This document shows positions 1-10,368 of a DNA stretch of 64,000 nt, one piece after another; positions within the stretch are counted from its first letter, which is position 1; every line of letters starts with the position of its first letter. The notes under the pieces are model-generated. The model saw only the letters and a program-made list of their open reading frames with translations, did not search any database and had not been told where the DNA came from. Origin of the DNA: Combretum micranthum (taxonomy: Eukaryota > Streptophyta > Magnoliopsida > Myrtales > Combretaceae); contig JAMXBD010002737.1 in assembly GCA_024138025.1 (NCBI GenBank), forward strand, positions 103,269 to 167,268, read 5' to 3'. Made by a program: the position numbers and the translations under genes.

Positions 1-44
1 TACAACTTACCGAAACTCATATAGTAAGTTGTTTCTTAAGTGGA

Positions 45-957
45 TTGAGGCCTGAAATTCAATACCCTATTAGGATGTTTCAACCCAAATCTTTAACTCA
101 AGCCTATACCCTGTCTAAATTACAAGAAGCCACCATTACTTCTTCTAAAGTCAACCTCAAGACCACCAAAATCTCCAGTACCTATACACACCCCACCAGT
201 TCAACAAGCACCAAACATTATAACCAAACACCCACTCAAACAATACACACAACCAAAAACCTTTCTTTTCAGCCGCCAATTCACCCAGACCAAACACATA
301 CCCACCTAACCGAAACACCCGACGCTAACCTCAGAAGAATTAGAGAAAAAAAGAAGGAAGAAATTGTGTTTTTGGTGTGATGAGTCCTTTGGACCAGGAC
401 ACCCTTGTAAGAGCAAGAGGTTGAATATGTTGGTGGTAAAGGGAGAAGAGGGAATGGTTGAGGAAGAGCTGGAAGAGCCAGTGGTGGAGGCACTAGAAGC
501 TGAATTGTCCCAGTTGACTCTCAATGCATTAAGAGGGACATCAGGAATAAATGAACATTGTATGAGAGTGAGGGGAAGTTACAAAAAGAGAGGGTTGAAC
601 ATATTAATTGATACTGGAAGCTCCTCTAATTTCATTGATGAAAGGTTTGCCAGAGGATTAAGTTGTGAAATGGTGAGGGTAGAGTCAGTAGCAGTCATTT
701 TGACTGACGGTACTAAGCTATTCAGCTCGTTTAGCGTACCAGACTTATCATGGTAGATGCATGGTATTGGGTATAATGCTAATTTTTATACCTTGCCCTT
801 GAATACCTGTGACCTAATTCTAGGTATTCCTTGGTTGGCTTCCATTGGCACCATTAGTTGGAATTTCCAACTACTGAAGATGGAATTTAATTGGCAAGGA
901 AAGAGATGTATACTACAAGGAGAAAGAGAACGCATTAAGGATATAACAGGGACTTCC
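45..957 (+). pseudogene. Ty3 chromovirus gag C-terminus and protease (broken)
   Basis: Left part of a Ty3/gypsy retrotransposon whose 5' end lies outside the window. The first frame (45-380) resembles the end of plant gag (a segment ending in KLQEA, then a Thr/Pro-rich linker). A frame change near 310 leads into a zinc knuckle around 365-410 of the form CFWCDE...GHPCK, the variant usual in plant chromoviruses. The aspartic protease follows, with the active-site motif LIDTGSSSNF near 604-633. An in-frame TAG at about 754-756 interrupts the protease, and the frame continues 757-957 with a typical protease tail (LILGIPWL). Gag packages the element RNA and protease would cleave the polyprotein; with a frameshift and a stop this copy cannot make either. 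Confidence 0.85.
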
Positions 958-1008
958 TAGTCCAACATTCTGAAAACCTCGAATTCCACCTTAGAGGTCC
1001 AGTGCTGG

Positions 1009-1623
1009 ATGGTTATTTGCATAGGAAAGGATAGGGAAAATCCACATATCGGGACCCATCCCAAAATCATGGATTTGTTGGAAGAATTCCATGAAGTTTT
1101 CAATGAACCCAAGGCACTTCCACCCAATAGGAATTGCAATCATAGGATTCATTTGAAGGAGGGGTGCAACCCTGTTAATCTCAAGCCATATCGCTATGCT
1201 TCTCTACAGAAGTCAGTTTTGGAAGAAATGGTCAGGGAGATGTTGAAAAGTGGAATCATAAGGCATAGTCACAGCCCCTTCGCTTCACTAGTGGTTTTAG
1301 TAAAAAAAAAAAAAAAAAAACTACTCATGGCAAATGTGTGTAGACTATAGAGATCTTAATCAACAGACCATTAAAGATCGCTTCCCTATTCCCATTATTG
1401 AGGATTTGTTCGATGAGTTGCATGGGGCTAACTACTTCAGCAAGCTAGACCTACGGTCAGGCTATCATCAAGTTTTAATGCATCCAAGTGATGTATATAA
1501 GACAGCCTTTAAAACTCACGAAGGACACTACGAGTTTCTAGTCATGCCATTTGGCTTGACAAATGCTCCATCCATCTTTCAAGGTCTCATGAATGAAGTA
1601 TTCAGACCTCATCTAAGACGATT
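1009..1623 (+). pseudogene. Ty3 chromovirus reverse transcriptase, first part
   Basis: N-terminal half of the reverse transcriptase of the same element. Visible family signatures are [10 protein letters not shown], the first catalytic block [12 protein letters not shown] and [10 protein letters not shown] run of 19 A at 1302-1320 sits where the family has a short lysine-rich segment and shifts the frame, so the protein is read in one frame before it (1009-1350) and another after it (from 1334). The coding sequence stops abruptly at 1623, where solo LTR E1 is inserted, and resumes in the expected place at 4397 with the block carrying the catalytic Asp pair. Confidence 0.9.
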
Positions 1624-2589
1624 TGAAATGACCTAAATTTAAATTCTATTTAATTTCCATGTGTTGTTTATTTATCTTAGGTATTGAATTGAATGAGCAT
1701 GATGTTTAGGATAGTTGTGTTGGTAATAGTCTAAATGTATTATTTTGCATATGTAGTGAAGTTAATATTTTTGTTTTATATGTATTAATGTGTGTGTAGT
1801 ATAGTTATTAATTGTGTCTTTTATACATTAAGATGTTAAGTTAAGTTAGATTTATAAAATAAACCTTGGTTTTTCATAAGATTAGTTGATAGAATTTTTC
1901 TTAGTTAAGTTAGCATTTATGCCTAAAATAAGCCCAAATGAAACTCAAATTCACTTAAAATGCAAACTAAAGTTGCATATGCCTTAAAGGGCAAATTTGG
2001 GATATGTTTAAAGCTTAATTTTGCTTAATTAGACTACTTTTTGGGGCAACCACCATTTCATACGAATTTTGCTTTTTCTTTCTTTCTTTTCTCTTCTTCT
2101 TTCAATCTAAATTCCAAATCCAATTCAAGAACAATAGCAAGCTTTGAAAATCAAAGTTCTCTCCAAGGCAAGGCATTTACATGTGAGTTGATTTAAGTAT
2201 GGCTTTTGTTTTGTTTCATTTCTTGTAGTGGTTATGTGAAGTATTGGATGAAATGAATTTAAATGTTATCTAACTTGCTTGTTCATGCATTGAGTTTATC
2301 TAGAAATGTGTTTTGTGAGTGTGTGAGTTTGTTCATGTGTGGTGAAAGTGATAGGATGTGTTGGGAGGAAATAAAGATGGTTTGTGTAGGAAAGTTGAGA
2401 ATGAATGAAAGTGGAATTGGAGTGATCAAATGTGTTGAATTCATGTTTCGAGTTGCTAGGATTGAGTAGTGTAGATAGAGGTGAGTATATGAATTTAAAA
2501 ATGTAGTTGAGGAAGGTTTGAAAGTGTTATAGGATAGAATTTTCGAAGTGGAAAAACAGGGGAAAGTGTTCTGTTGTATAGGCCTATTT

Positions 2590-2985
2590 TTAAACGTACG
2601 CCAGCATCTGGGTTTTTACGCCGCCGGCTTATAGGCGGTGTTGGAAATCAACAGAATTAAAATTATTAAAGCCGTTTGAACGTCGCCGGCTTTCGCTGGA
2701 AAAGTCAGCCAGCGTTCATTCTTTCATATTGTACGTCGACTACTGGGAATCAAAGCCGCTGGCATATGTGTTGAGGCTGCCAGTGTATCTAGGTACGCGG
2801 TCGGTTTGCACCTCTCTGGACGTTTTGAAAAATTTTAGATTTTGCATTCTATACCAGCTCAAAGCCGCCGGCGTAGGATGAAGGCAGCCGGCGTACCCTT
2901 GAACGCTGCCAGCATTGGCAGTGTTGATTTTCATAGTGTCGAACACCGGCTCAAAGCCGCCGACTTTGAGTGTCGGCGTGTCCCC
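2590..2985 (+). repeat. GC-rich imperfect subrepeats in LTR E1
   Basis: A GC-rich island in AT-rich DNA built from diverged repeats around the word GCCGCCGGC, often preceded by AAA (examples near 2613, 2685, 2752, 2863, 2886 and 2955). The equivalent part of LTR E2 (9440-9920) has its own, differently spelled GC-rich repeats. It is not coding in any consistent frame. Confidence 0.7.
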
Positions 2986-3413
2986 TGCGCTTTTGATTTT
3001 TTAAAAACTTTTTTCAAAATTCTCCAAAGTTTGATATTTGCTCAATCAAGTATTTATTAAGCGATCTAGGATATAATAGGATGTTTAAATGCTTTATTAT
3101 GACTTTGTATTAAATTATTTGAATTTCTTTGATTAATTGTGATATATAGATATAATATGTACACATACTTGTGAATGAGGAATCTATATTTATTTATTGA
3201 TCATTTTGATATTCCTATTTCAATTAAGGATTCTTTGGTTAGTTCTTCACCGAGAGATCATAGTAATATACTAACGGGTTCAGGTACGCAATAACTTGTT
3301 TGATGTTTGCTAGGAATAGGCATTCCTAATTCAACTTAATTTGACTTGGCTTAATATTTGAATGAATTGGATGCCTATTACGTTGTTTAATCTGGTCCGA
3401 GGAGCAACAAACC

Positions 3414-3507
3414 TGTCATGATGCAATGACATGTTAGTTAGGCACTTAACCAAGTCATGATGCAATGACTTTACCATGATGCAATGGTACGCTATGATGC
3501 AATAGCG
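3414..3507 (+). repeat. Array of four covarying hairpins in LTR E1
   Basis: Four perfect inverted repeats share the six-base loop GATGCA but have different arms: TGTCAT/ATGACA (3414-3431), AAGTCAT/ATGACTT (3452-3471), TACCAT/ATGGTA (3472-3489) and CGCTAT/ATAGCG (3490-3507). The last three abut without a spacer. The outer arm bases differ between units, yet complementarity is kept in every unit. Related hairpins occur at the matching place in LTR E2. The pairing is read directly; any RNA function is inference. Confidence 0.85.
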
Positions 3508-4312
3508 ATTCTTTTTGGTTAAGTGGGTAGCCGATAGGGGGAATAGTATCTGAGTAACGTTTGCTTAAACTTAGGGGGAAATACCATGATTTAGTTCAAG
3601 GTTTATGGGAACTTGTGAATTAGGTTCATGTTATGGACTGAGTTTTAGTAGAGTCGGGCGACGACTTTGAACCCTAAATGAAGCTATTATCTTTATGAAA
3701 TAGATATAGGAGATATAAGTATTCGGACTGCTTATATCAACTCCTTGAGCAGCTGCTGTTGCTCAGCATCCTTAAATTCCCAAAGCGTGATCCGGGGTTT
3801 GAATACCCTCCTGTTGATTTGTGAAAGAAAATGTAATAAAGATAATCACCTGTCTAATGATGCATTACATTGACTTGACGAATTGTTTTTGCATTCGTTA
3901 TTGTGTACTGGGCCTTTGGCTCACTTTTGCTGCTTTGCAGGTATTGGAGACCAATTTTATGATGATTTGGGCTATGGGTCCGATTTCGAGAGATTCCTGG
4001 ATGAGTGGGACCAATAAGACTCGAACACCATAGACTTTTGGAAGAATTTCGCTAAGGGAAAAGTTATGTATAGAAGGCTTGATAGTTAAGCCTATTTTTG
4101 TAAAGACCTTAAGATCCTCTAGGATTTTTTTTGTTTTAAGAAAACATGTAAATTTTGTAGTGTCTTGTATTGACACTAAACAGTATTTATATGATGTAAA
4201 TGTATGTATAGATTGCTTTTGTTAGCAATCTTGTTTTGTTAAAAGTTCTTTATAAACTTATAGTGGTTCTGATCAAACAATTTTCATAAACTGTTAGTTT
4301 TAGGACAACCTT

Positions 4313-4338
4313 ACATATAATGTGAAAACGTTATATGT
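4313..4338 (+). repeat. 3'-proximal hairpin of LTR E1 with GAAA loop
   Basis: ACATATAATGT and ACGTTATATGT form an 11-bp stem (one T-G wobble) around the four-base loop GAAA, 53 bases before the LTR end. LTRs E2, E3 and E4 have stems of other sequence close to their 3' ends. It could mark the transcript 3' end or polyadenylation region; that role is inferred. Confidence 0.7.
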
Positions 4339-4396
4339 GTTTGGGGACTCGGTACTCTAAGTCTCCGGATTTAGAGGGTTGGGTCTTTACATGATT

Positions 4397-5204
4397 CGTA
4401 TTACTCTTCTTTGATGATATACTCATCTACAGTAAAGACTTGGAGCTACACGTGGAACATTTGAAAGTGGTGTTCGAAATTCTTAAGGCTGAACAGCTCT
4501 ATTTAAAGAGGACCAAATGTGTGTTCGGGGTGACCCAAATTGATTATTTGGGTCATATTATCACTAGGGAAGGAGTAACCACAGATCCGAAGAAAGTGGA
4601 AGCAATTGACAAGTGGCCTACACCAAAGAATCTCAAACAGTTGAGAGGATTCTTGGGCCTAGCTGGATACTACAGGAGGTTCATAAAGAGTTTTCGAACC
4701 ATTGCTAAACCATTGACACTTCTATTAAAGAAGGACCAATTCGGTTGGGGACTTGAAGCCCAACGAGCTTTTGAACAATTGAAGGGTGCTTTGACGAACT
4801 CCCCAGTGTTGAGTTTGCCAGATTACTCTAAGACATTCGTTATAGAGACTGATGCCAGTGGAGAAGGAATTGGAGCTGTCTTAATGCAAGACAGACATCC
4901 AATAGCTTTTATTAGCAAATCTTTGGCTCCTAAACATAGAGGATTATCAGTCTATGAAAAAGAGCTGCTGGCATTGGTATATGCCATAGAGACCTGGAGA
5001 CACTACCTGATTGGGAGACAGTTCACTATAAGAACGGATCATCAAAGTCTCAAATACCTACTGGAACAATGGCTTGTAACCCCAACTCAACAAAAATGGC
5101 TGACAAAGCAACTGGGCTTAAATTATGTGATTGAATACAAGAGCGGACAAGCCAACCTCGCTGCTGATGCTCTTTCTAGAAGGGAAGAGGTCCAATTAAA
5201 CTAA
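4397..5204 (+). pseudogene. Ty3 chromovirus reverse transcriptase (second part) and RNase H
   Basis: The frame resumes immediately right of the E1 insertion with the catalytic FFDDIL block, then passes through the thumb region (YLGHII; LRGFLGLAGYYRRFIK) into RNase H. RNase H shows the first catalytic Asp in IETDASGEGIGAVLMQ, the Glu in YEKELLALVYA, the Asp in IRTDHQSLKYLL, and the end motif NLAADALSR. This stretch is free of stops from about 4440 to 5204, so it is the best preserved part of the element. The copy as a whole is dead because the upstream half is split by a 2.8-kb insertion. Confidence 0.93.
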
Positions 5205-5312
5205 CTTACTGTTCAAGCTACCATTCCTGAATTGTTGGAAGAAATAAAAAACAGCTGGTCGTTAGAAGGAGGATATGGATCTTTGTTGGAACTCCTGTAG
5301 CAAGGTGGATCA

Positions 5313-6197
5313 GTGACAAATTTCACATTCGAACAGGGAATACTAAGAAGGAAAGGAAAGATGGTAATAGGACCTGATTCTAATCTCAAGCTCAAGCTGC
5401 TGAATCTATACCATGGTGGTCCACTAGGTGGCCATTCTAGTGGACAAGCTACGTACAAGCGTCTCTCAGCCATATTCTATTGGCCAAAGCTGGAGCGTGA
5501 AGTTAGGAATTTCATCAGAAGTTGTGATGTGTGCCAACGTTACAAACATGAAAACGTGGCCACTCCTGGGTTATTATACCCACTCAATATTCCGAAGGGC
5601 TGCTGGCAAGAGGTCAGTCTAGATTTTATTGAGGGATTACCTAATTCCAATGGTAAAAATGTTATTATGGTTGTGGTAGATAGATTAACAAAATATAGTC
5701 ACTTCCTTGCACTATCTCACCCTTTCACAGCCACTTAAGTGGCACAGATTTACTTAGACATGTGTACAAATTGCATAGACTCCTTGAAACTATCATTAGT
5801 GATAGGGATCCAATTTTTATAAGTGTATTTCGGAGGGAATTCTTTAAGCTGAAGGGAGTAGAGCTCAATGTTTCCACAGCTTACCACCCCCAGACAGACG
5901 GTCAAACAGAGGTGGTCAACAAAGCTTGGAGACCTACCTCAGATGCATGACAGGGGAATGCCTAAAGAGGTGGAGCTACTTCCTAACTCTAGCCGAGTGG
6001 TGGCTCAACACTACATACCACTCAAGTTCAAAAACCACTCCATTTGAAGCTCTCTACGACTACCCTCCTCCTATACATCTACCATACATCTCGGGTGATT
6101 CCAGAGTGGAAGCAGTGGATTCACTCCTAACTGACAGAGAGGAAGCTATCAAGGTACTACGCTTCCACTTGAAGCGTGCACAACACAGGATGAAGTA
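5313..6197 (+). pseudogene. Ty3 chromovirus integrase (several stops and frameshifts)
   Basis: Integrase of the same element. The N-terminal HHCC zinc region is visible (LYHGGPLGGHSSG then CDVCQRYK), followed by the first catalytic Asp region (VSLDFIEGLPNSNGKNVI) and the second (IISDRDPIF), then the Glu-containing segment (STAYHPQTDGQTEVVNKAW). The frame is broken near 5735, near 5945, and by a TAG at about 6196-6198. Integrase would insert the cDNA; this copy cannot be translated whole. Confidence 0.9.
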
Positions 6198-6218
6198 GCA
6201 AGCCGACAAAAAGCGTAC

Positions 6219-6618
6219 GGACAGGGAATTTAAAATTGGGGACTTAGTGTTGCTAAAGCTACAACCTTACAAGCAGGGAACCCTCCGAGCTCACAGCAAC
6301 TAGAAATTAGCAGCTAAGTTCTACGGACCCTACAAAGTAATAGAGAAGATCGGACAAGTGGCTTACCGTTTGGAGCTTCCACCAGACGCGGCCGTGCACC
6401 CCACCTTCCATGTCTCCCAGTTGAAGAAGTATAACGGTCCTCGTCCTGATGTCTCTACTTCATTACCTGCAACAAAACATGAAGAATGGTTGGAACCACA
6501 ATACATCATTGACAGAAAGATGATAAAAAGACAAAATGTAGCAGCTACTATGGTGATCGTAACATGGAAAGGAAAACCCGAATCAGAGGCTACCTGGGAA
6601 AGCTTAGAAGACATGTGA
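6219..6618 (+). pseudogene. Integrase C-terminus with chromodomain
   Basis: Integrase tail with the GPY-type region (YRLELPPDAAVHPTFHVSQL) followed by a chromodomain-like end (IIDRKMIKRQN... VTWKGKPESEATWE). A chromodomain at the integrase end defines the chromovirus branch of Ty3 elements and is thought to steer insertion toward modified chromatin. A TAG near 6301-6303 and earlier breaks disrupt the frame. Zinc-knuckle type and short LTR suggest a Reina-like clade, but that is a guess. Confidence 0.85.
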
Positions 6619-7130
6619 ATGAGGTTTCCAGAAAGCCCCTTGTGGACAAGGGTTTCAAACGAAGAAGGGCATGAGCTAGGGTCTGTAGGAGTGGATGAAG
6701 GGAAACAGGAGAATAACTGTGGAAGCTAGATTTGAAGTACAAGATTGAAGTGAGTCGATGGAATTGAGGAAGGACAGGAAGATACTAATTGGACCGGGCC
6801 GAGGAGATAGATAATGGGCTTTAGCTCATGGTTAAAATAAAAGGCCAGCTGGTTAGTATGCATCATGGACTGTTTACAAATCAAAATAAGAAGATTCTAG
6901 AGCTGGAAGTTAGGGAGAATCTGTTAGGCTAACAAACTATGAGCTGGCAATATTTACAAACTGTTAGAATATTATGACAGTTGTTGCCACACCAAATTTA
7001 TGTATTACATTTATAAATAGTAACTTCAGCTGAAATACAAGGCAGAAAAATACAATTACAACAATTTGTCTAAATGCTTGAATTCAAGCCTTGGTAATCA
7101 ATTCTTCGTATATCATTATTTCCACCTTGT
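6619..7130 (+). mobile_element. 3' untranslated region and probable start of the 3' LTR of the Ty3 element
   Basis: After the chromodomain there are about 300 bases without coding signal, then a purine-rich tract (about 6905-6920, GGAAGTTAGGGAGAAT) directly before TGTTAGGC at 6922. That is the expected order of polypurine tract and LTR start. A TATA-like TTATAAATAG at 7011-7020 fits an LTR promoter. The right border and target duplication were not found, so the end given is approximate. Confidence 0.5.
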
Positions 7131-7449
7131 TGTACAAATATGCAAAATAAAGATCGACGAATATTAAACAAAAAAAGAAATACTAATAAAATGGAATCTA
7201 TAACAATTTTTGCTACAACATGTAGCTGCATTCTTAAAAGTAAAAATACATTGTGAGGACAATAAACATTTAACCTTAGAAAACACCTGTGATCAACGCA
7301 ATAAGCATTGGCTATGAATCTTGATACACTTATTAGGAAGTTTATGATTATGGATGGCAGATCTCTTTTTACCCTTCCTTTTATTACAGTCCTTTTCAAA
7401 TAACACTCTATGGATAGTACAATAATACAATATAATGCCTTTAATACTG
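7130..7449. other. AT-rich spacer, no recognisable feature
   Basis: AT-rich DNA between the Ty3 relic and the metalloproteinase pseudogene. The part nearest 7450 may be decayed 3' flank of the pseudogene. No coding or repeat signal was found. Confidence 0.4.
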
Positions 7450-8165
7450 TTAATAGAGCAATTGTATTTCGTGAACATCATCTTGTTGTAGATCTCTCTT
7501 CACTTGTCCCAGTACAATTGATCTATAGATAATAGCATTTGGGGATTTACTATGTTCAAGCTCAAGAACATGACCAACATTGAGCAACCAATTCCAAGTC
7601 AATTTATTGTGTTGTTGGGGTAGTTGTGCTCCAATATTCATCAATATCAAAATGGAGCCAGCCTACCATCCTCTAGCTGAAAACCATGAGCTAGGATTTT
7701 TTTTTTTTTTTTCTTTTTGGGCCATAACCGTAAGAGCTAGGATTGAATATGGACCATTAAAGTCGTGGAATCCAATCTGGCATATTGCTCTCCTTACAAG
7801 GCTTCTTGGAATGTTCTTGAGGAAGCTTTTACCAATCTTTGGAAAGTCCTAGAGAATATGACATTAATACTTTTTTATTGAAATCGAGAGTTACAAAGAT
7901 CGAAGGATTAAAATTTTGGGTTTTAGGCCATTGAATACCAAAAAGTGCATAAAGGAAATCTCAGGAAAATAATCGCCTGATATATGTCCACTTTGTTTAT
8001 GAGGTCTAGTAGCACTACGATTAAAGCTATTAGGCTTGTTGTATTGAGGATCAACATTTTTTAATGGTACCATAGTCAAGTTGTCCATTAACATTCAAAT
8101 GGTCAAACTTTTGGTACAATTTTATGGATGATTCCAGATCATCATCAAATGCGTCATCAACATTG
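7450..8165 (-). pseudogene. Matrix metalloproteinase pseudogene (5'-truncated)
   Basis: Aligns by eye, on the same strand, with the intact gene at 22204-23106 from the end of the catalytic domain back to the propeptide (matching 22815-22860). The first third, with signal peptide and most of the peptidoglycan-binding-like domain, is missing beyond about 8165. The zinc-binding motif is destroyed: where the intact gene has HEIGHVLGLEHS this copy reads LNVGHVLELEHS, losing the first His ligand and the catalytic Glu. The frame shifts several times, and a T-rich insertion lies near 7697-7715. It still shares RDLQQDD near its C-terminus with the intact gene. It is a decayed tandem paralogue, not a functional protease. 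Confidence 0.9.
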
Positions 8166-8207
8166 TTTTAATGATACTAGTCTAACCACATGTGTATGTT
8201 TATCACA

Positions 8208-8240
<33 letters not shown>

Positions 8241-8379
8241 AATGGGAAAGAGTATTAAATATTTGTTATTTTCATGTACATTTATTTTATTACTTCTCTT
8301 GAAGCCTATCATTTTTACATGGTTGCTTGAAAGAATGGTGTTGTTCACAACACTACTCTCTCTCTCTCTCTCTATATAA
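8166..8379. repeat. Spacer with TA and CT microsatellites
   Basis: Short spacer with a (TA)n run at about 8212-8240 and a (CT)n run at about 8355-8373, next to the left border of LTR E2. No coding signal. Confidence 0.75.
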
Positions 8380-9439
8380 TAAAATAAATAACCAAAAATT
8401 TAAAATACTAAATTAATTCGCTTTATATGATTAATTGATGATTTGTGGTTTAAATTGTTAGTTAAGTTAATGTAATTTAATTGGATGGTATAATAAATTC
8501 TTGTAAATAATGTATTTGTGTGTTAGTAAAATTTTAGTAATATGTTTGTTTTTTTGAATCGTATTGAATTAAGTTGTATGTGTGTTTTAATTTATGGCTT
8601 AGCATAATTTTTTAAGAGCCTCTAATGAAGCCTAACACCAACTTAATTAACTAAACTAAGCCCAAACACAATCTAAGCCCAAGCCTAAGTTCCTATATTC
8701 TATAAGCTTCTAATTGATGTCCCAGAAGTCAAAGTGGGTAGCCAAAATATCCTAATCCAACCGATCCTCTCTCTCTGTCGTCTTTCTTTTCTCTTTCTTT
8801 GTTTCTTTCTCTTCCAAGCCCAAAACCAACTTCAAACCTCCTCCATTAAAACTTCTTCCAAGCCATCTCAAACAAGATTAAGGGCTAGGAAGTAAGAATC
8901 AAGAGTAAAAGAAGTAAGACTCAAGCTAAGAAAGTTGGAAAAGTGGACTTGATCTCTAGAGATAACTTTAAAGGTAAGTAAAAGTGAATTTCTTGTTTGT
9001 CTTGATAAATTATGATCTTAAGTGATATTAATGATAGATAGGTAGAATTTTGATGTTTTATATGAATTAAAGCCATGCCATGGTGTATGTTAAAGTAGGT
9101 GTGTAAAAAGATATAGATATCCTAGGTGTTTGACAAAATGATATGTGAAACGTATGATGAGTTGGTGCATGTATTGATATTGAAAATGATAAATAAGTAA
9201 AACTTGAATGATTAGAGTAGTGATAGAGCTTAATTAGCATGGATGATAAGATTGTGTTTTTTTAGGTTAAGTTTGTTGTGTTTTGTATGAGAGATGAATT
9301 TGTGTAAACAAATGAGTTTGATGATCTTTAATGTTATGCTCATAGACAAACTAGTGTGTTTTTTACAAATGCACATAGACTTAGTGGAGGGTTAAAGAAC
9401 ACAAAACTTAAAAAATTTCAAAACAAGTACCATATGGTA

Positions 9440-9920
9440 ATTACCCTGTTCATATTAGGCGTGATAGAGGTTATCATCTTCTTGGAGTTAATTTTCATGT
9501 TGATCGCGGCTGTTGTAGAGGCCGTTATCTTGTCAGATGAATTTTCAAGGCTTGATCACAGCAGTTATAAAGCCAGTGATCTCCTCTAAGTATTTTCAAA
9601 AGCTTAAAACCTCCTAGATTGCGGCCGTTATTTTCGCTGTAAAGTTTCTAAAGGTAGATCACGCTATAATAACGACTGTTATCTTCTTAGGATTGTTTTG
9701 AAGAAATTTTATAAAGCTTGGTAAGAGCGTAATGGATATCATGGTCTATATCACGACCGTAATAGCGGGAGGGGCGCCGGGGGGGGGGGGGGGGGGGGGG
9801 GGGGGGTCTTAATAAGCTCATGACAAGGCTGATCATGTTTATTACGGCCCAAGTTCACGGGTGTGATGATGCCTGTAGTGTTTATCACGACCTAAGTCAC
9901 GGGCGTAACAAACCCTCTGG
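9440..9920 (+). repeat. GC-rich imperfect repeats in LTR E2, with a 28-G run
   Basis: Diverged repeats around GCGGCTGTTGTAGAGGCCGT, GCGGCCGTTAT and CACGACCGTAATAGCGGG, at the position of the GC-rich core of E1. It contains 28 consecutive G at 9779-9806. Confidence 0.65.
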
Positions 9921-10309
9921 TATTGTTCATATAAAAAAATAAGAATAATAAATAAATCAATAAATCCTTAATGATGATAGATAAATAATAATGAAATATG
10001 AAATATGTAGTTGTGCTTAAATGAGTTAAATATGAGATGATTTAATTTTGTTTAAGTATGATGATTCTTTAATGAGTTAATATGTTAATGTGAGTAAGAA
10101 GTTAACATTAAATGATTTCTTTACAGACTTATATACTCAGTTAGGTTTAAACACAGGTCTATTGTCAAATAGATCAGGTACGTAATAACTTGTTTGATTA
10201 TTGTTAAGTTAGGCATGTTCTAAATGAACTTAATCAAAGATGATTCTAAGTGGAATGAAATTGGTTGTGCTTTTTGTAGTTGAATCTAGTCTGAGGAGTG
10301 ACAACCTTG

Positions 10310-10368
10310 TCATGATGCAATGATTTTTCTTTTACCATGGTGCAATGGTACACTATAATGCAATGGTG
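10310..10368 (+). repeat. Hairpin cluster in LTR E2, counterpart of the E1 array
   Basis: Three inverted repeats with six-base loops: TCAT/ATGA around GATGCA (10310-10323), TACCAT/ATGGTA around GGTGCA (10333-10350) and CACTAT/ATGGTG around AATGCA (10351-10368, one T-G wobble). The second and third abut, as in E1. The third has arms unlike any E1 unit but still pairs. Confidence 0.75.

Larger units (their letters stand above)
1624..4391 (+). mobile_element. Solo LTR E1 (2.77 kb), inserted in the Ty3 reverse transcriptase
   Basis: A non-coding insertion that starts TGAAATGACC and ends GGGTCTTTACA, an imperfect terminal inverted repeat with TG...CA ends. It is flanked by CGATT (1619-1623) and TGATT (4392-4396), a 5-bp target duplication with one mismatch. 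Excising it with one target copy brings the host reverse-transcriptase frame back exactly, which fixes the borders. There is no internal domain, so this is a solo LTR left by recombination between two LTRs. Inside are a GC-rich repetitive core (2590-2985), a run of four small hairpins (3414-3507) and a 3'-proximal hairpin (4313-4338). Three other LTRs here (E2, E3, E4) are relatives. The lineage of the parent element cannot be read without coding sequence; long LTRs of this kind are most common in Ty3/gypsy elements. Confidence 0.9.

Noticed and set aside
2842..3060. Open frame in the GC-rich core of LTR E1
   Set aside because: It is an effect of GC-rich repeats; no protein family resemblance and not preserved in E2.
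3414..3507. CRISPR-like or satellite array
   Set aside because: Units are 18-20 bp, abut without spacers, have changing arms, and lie in a plant LTR.
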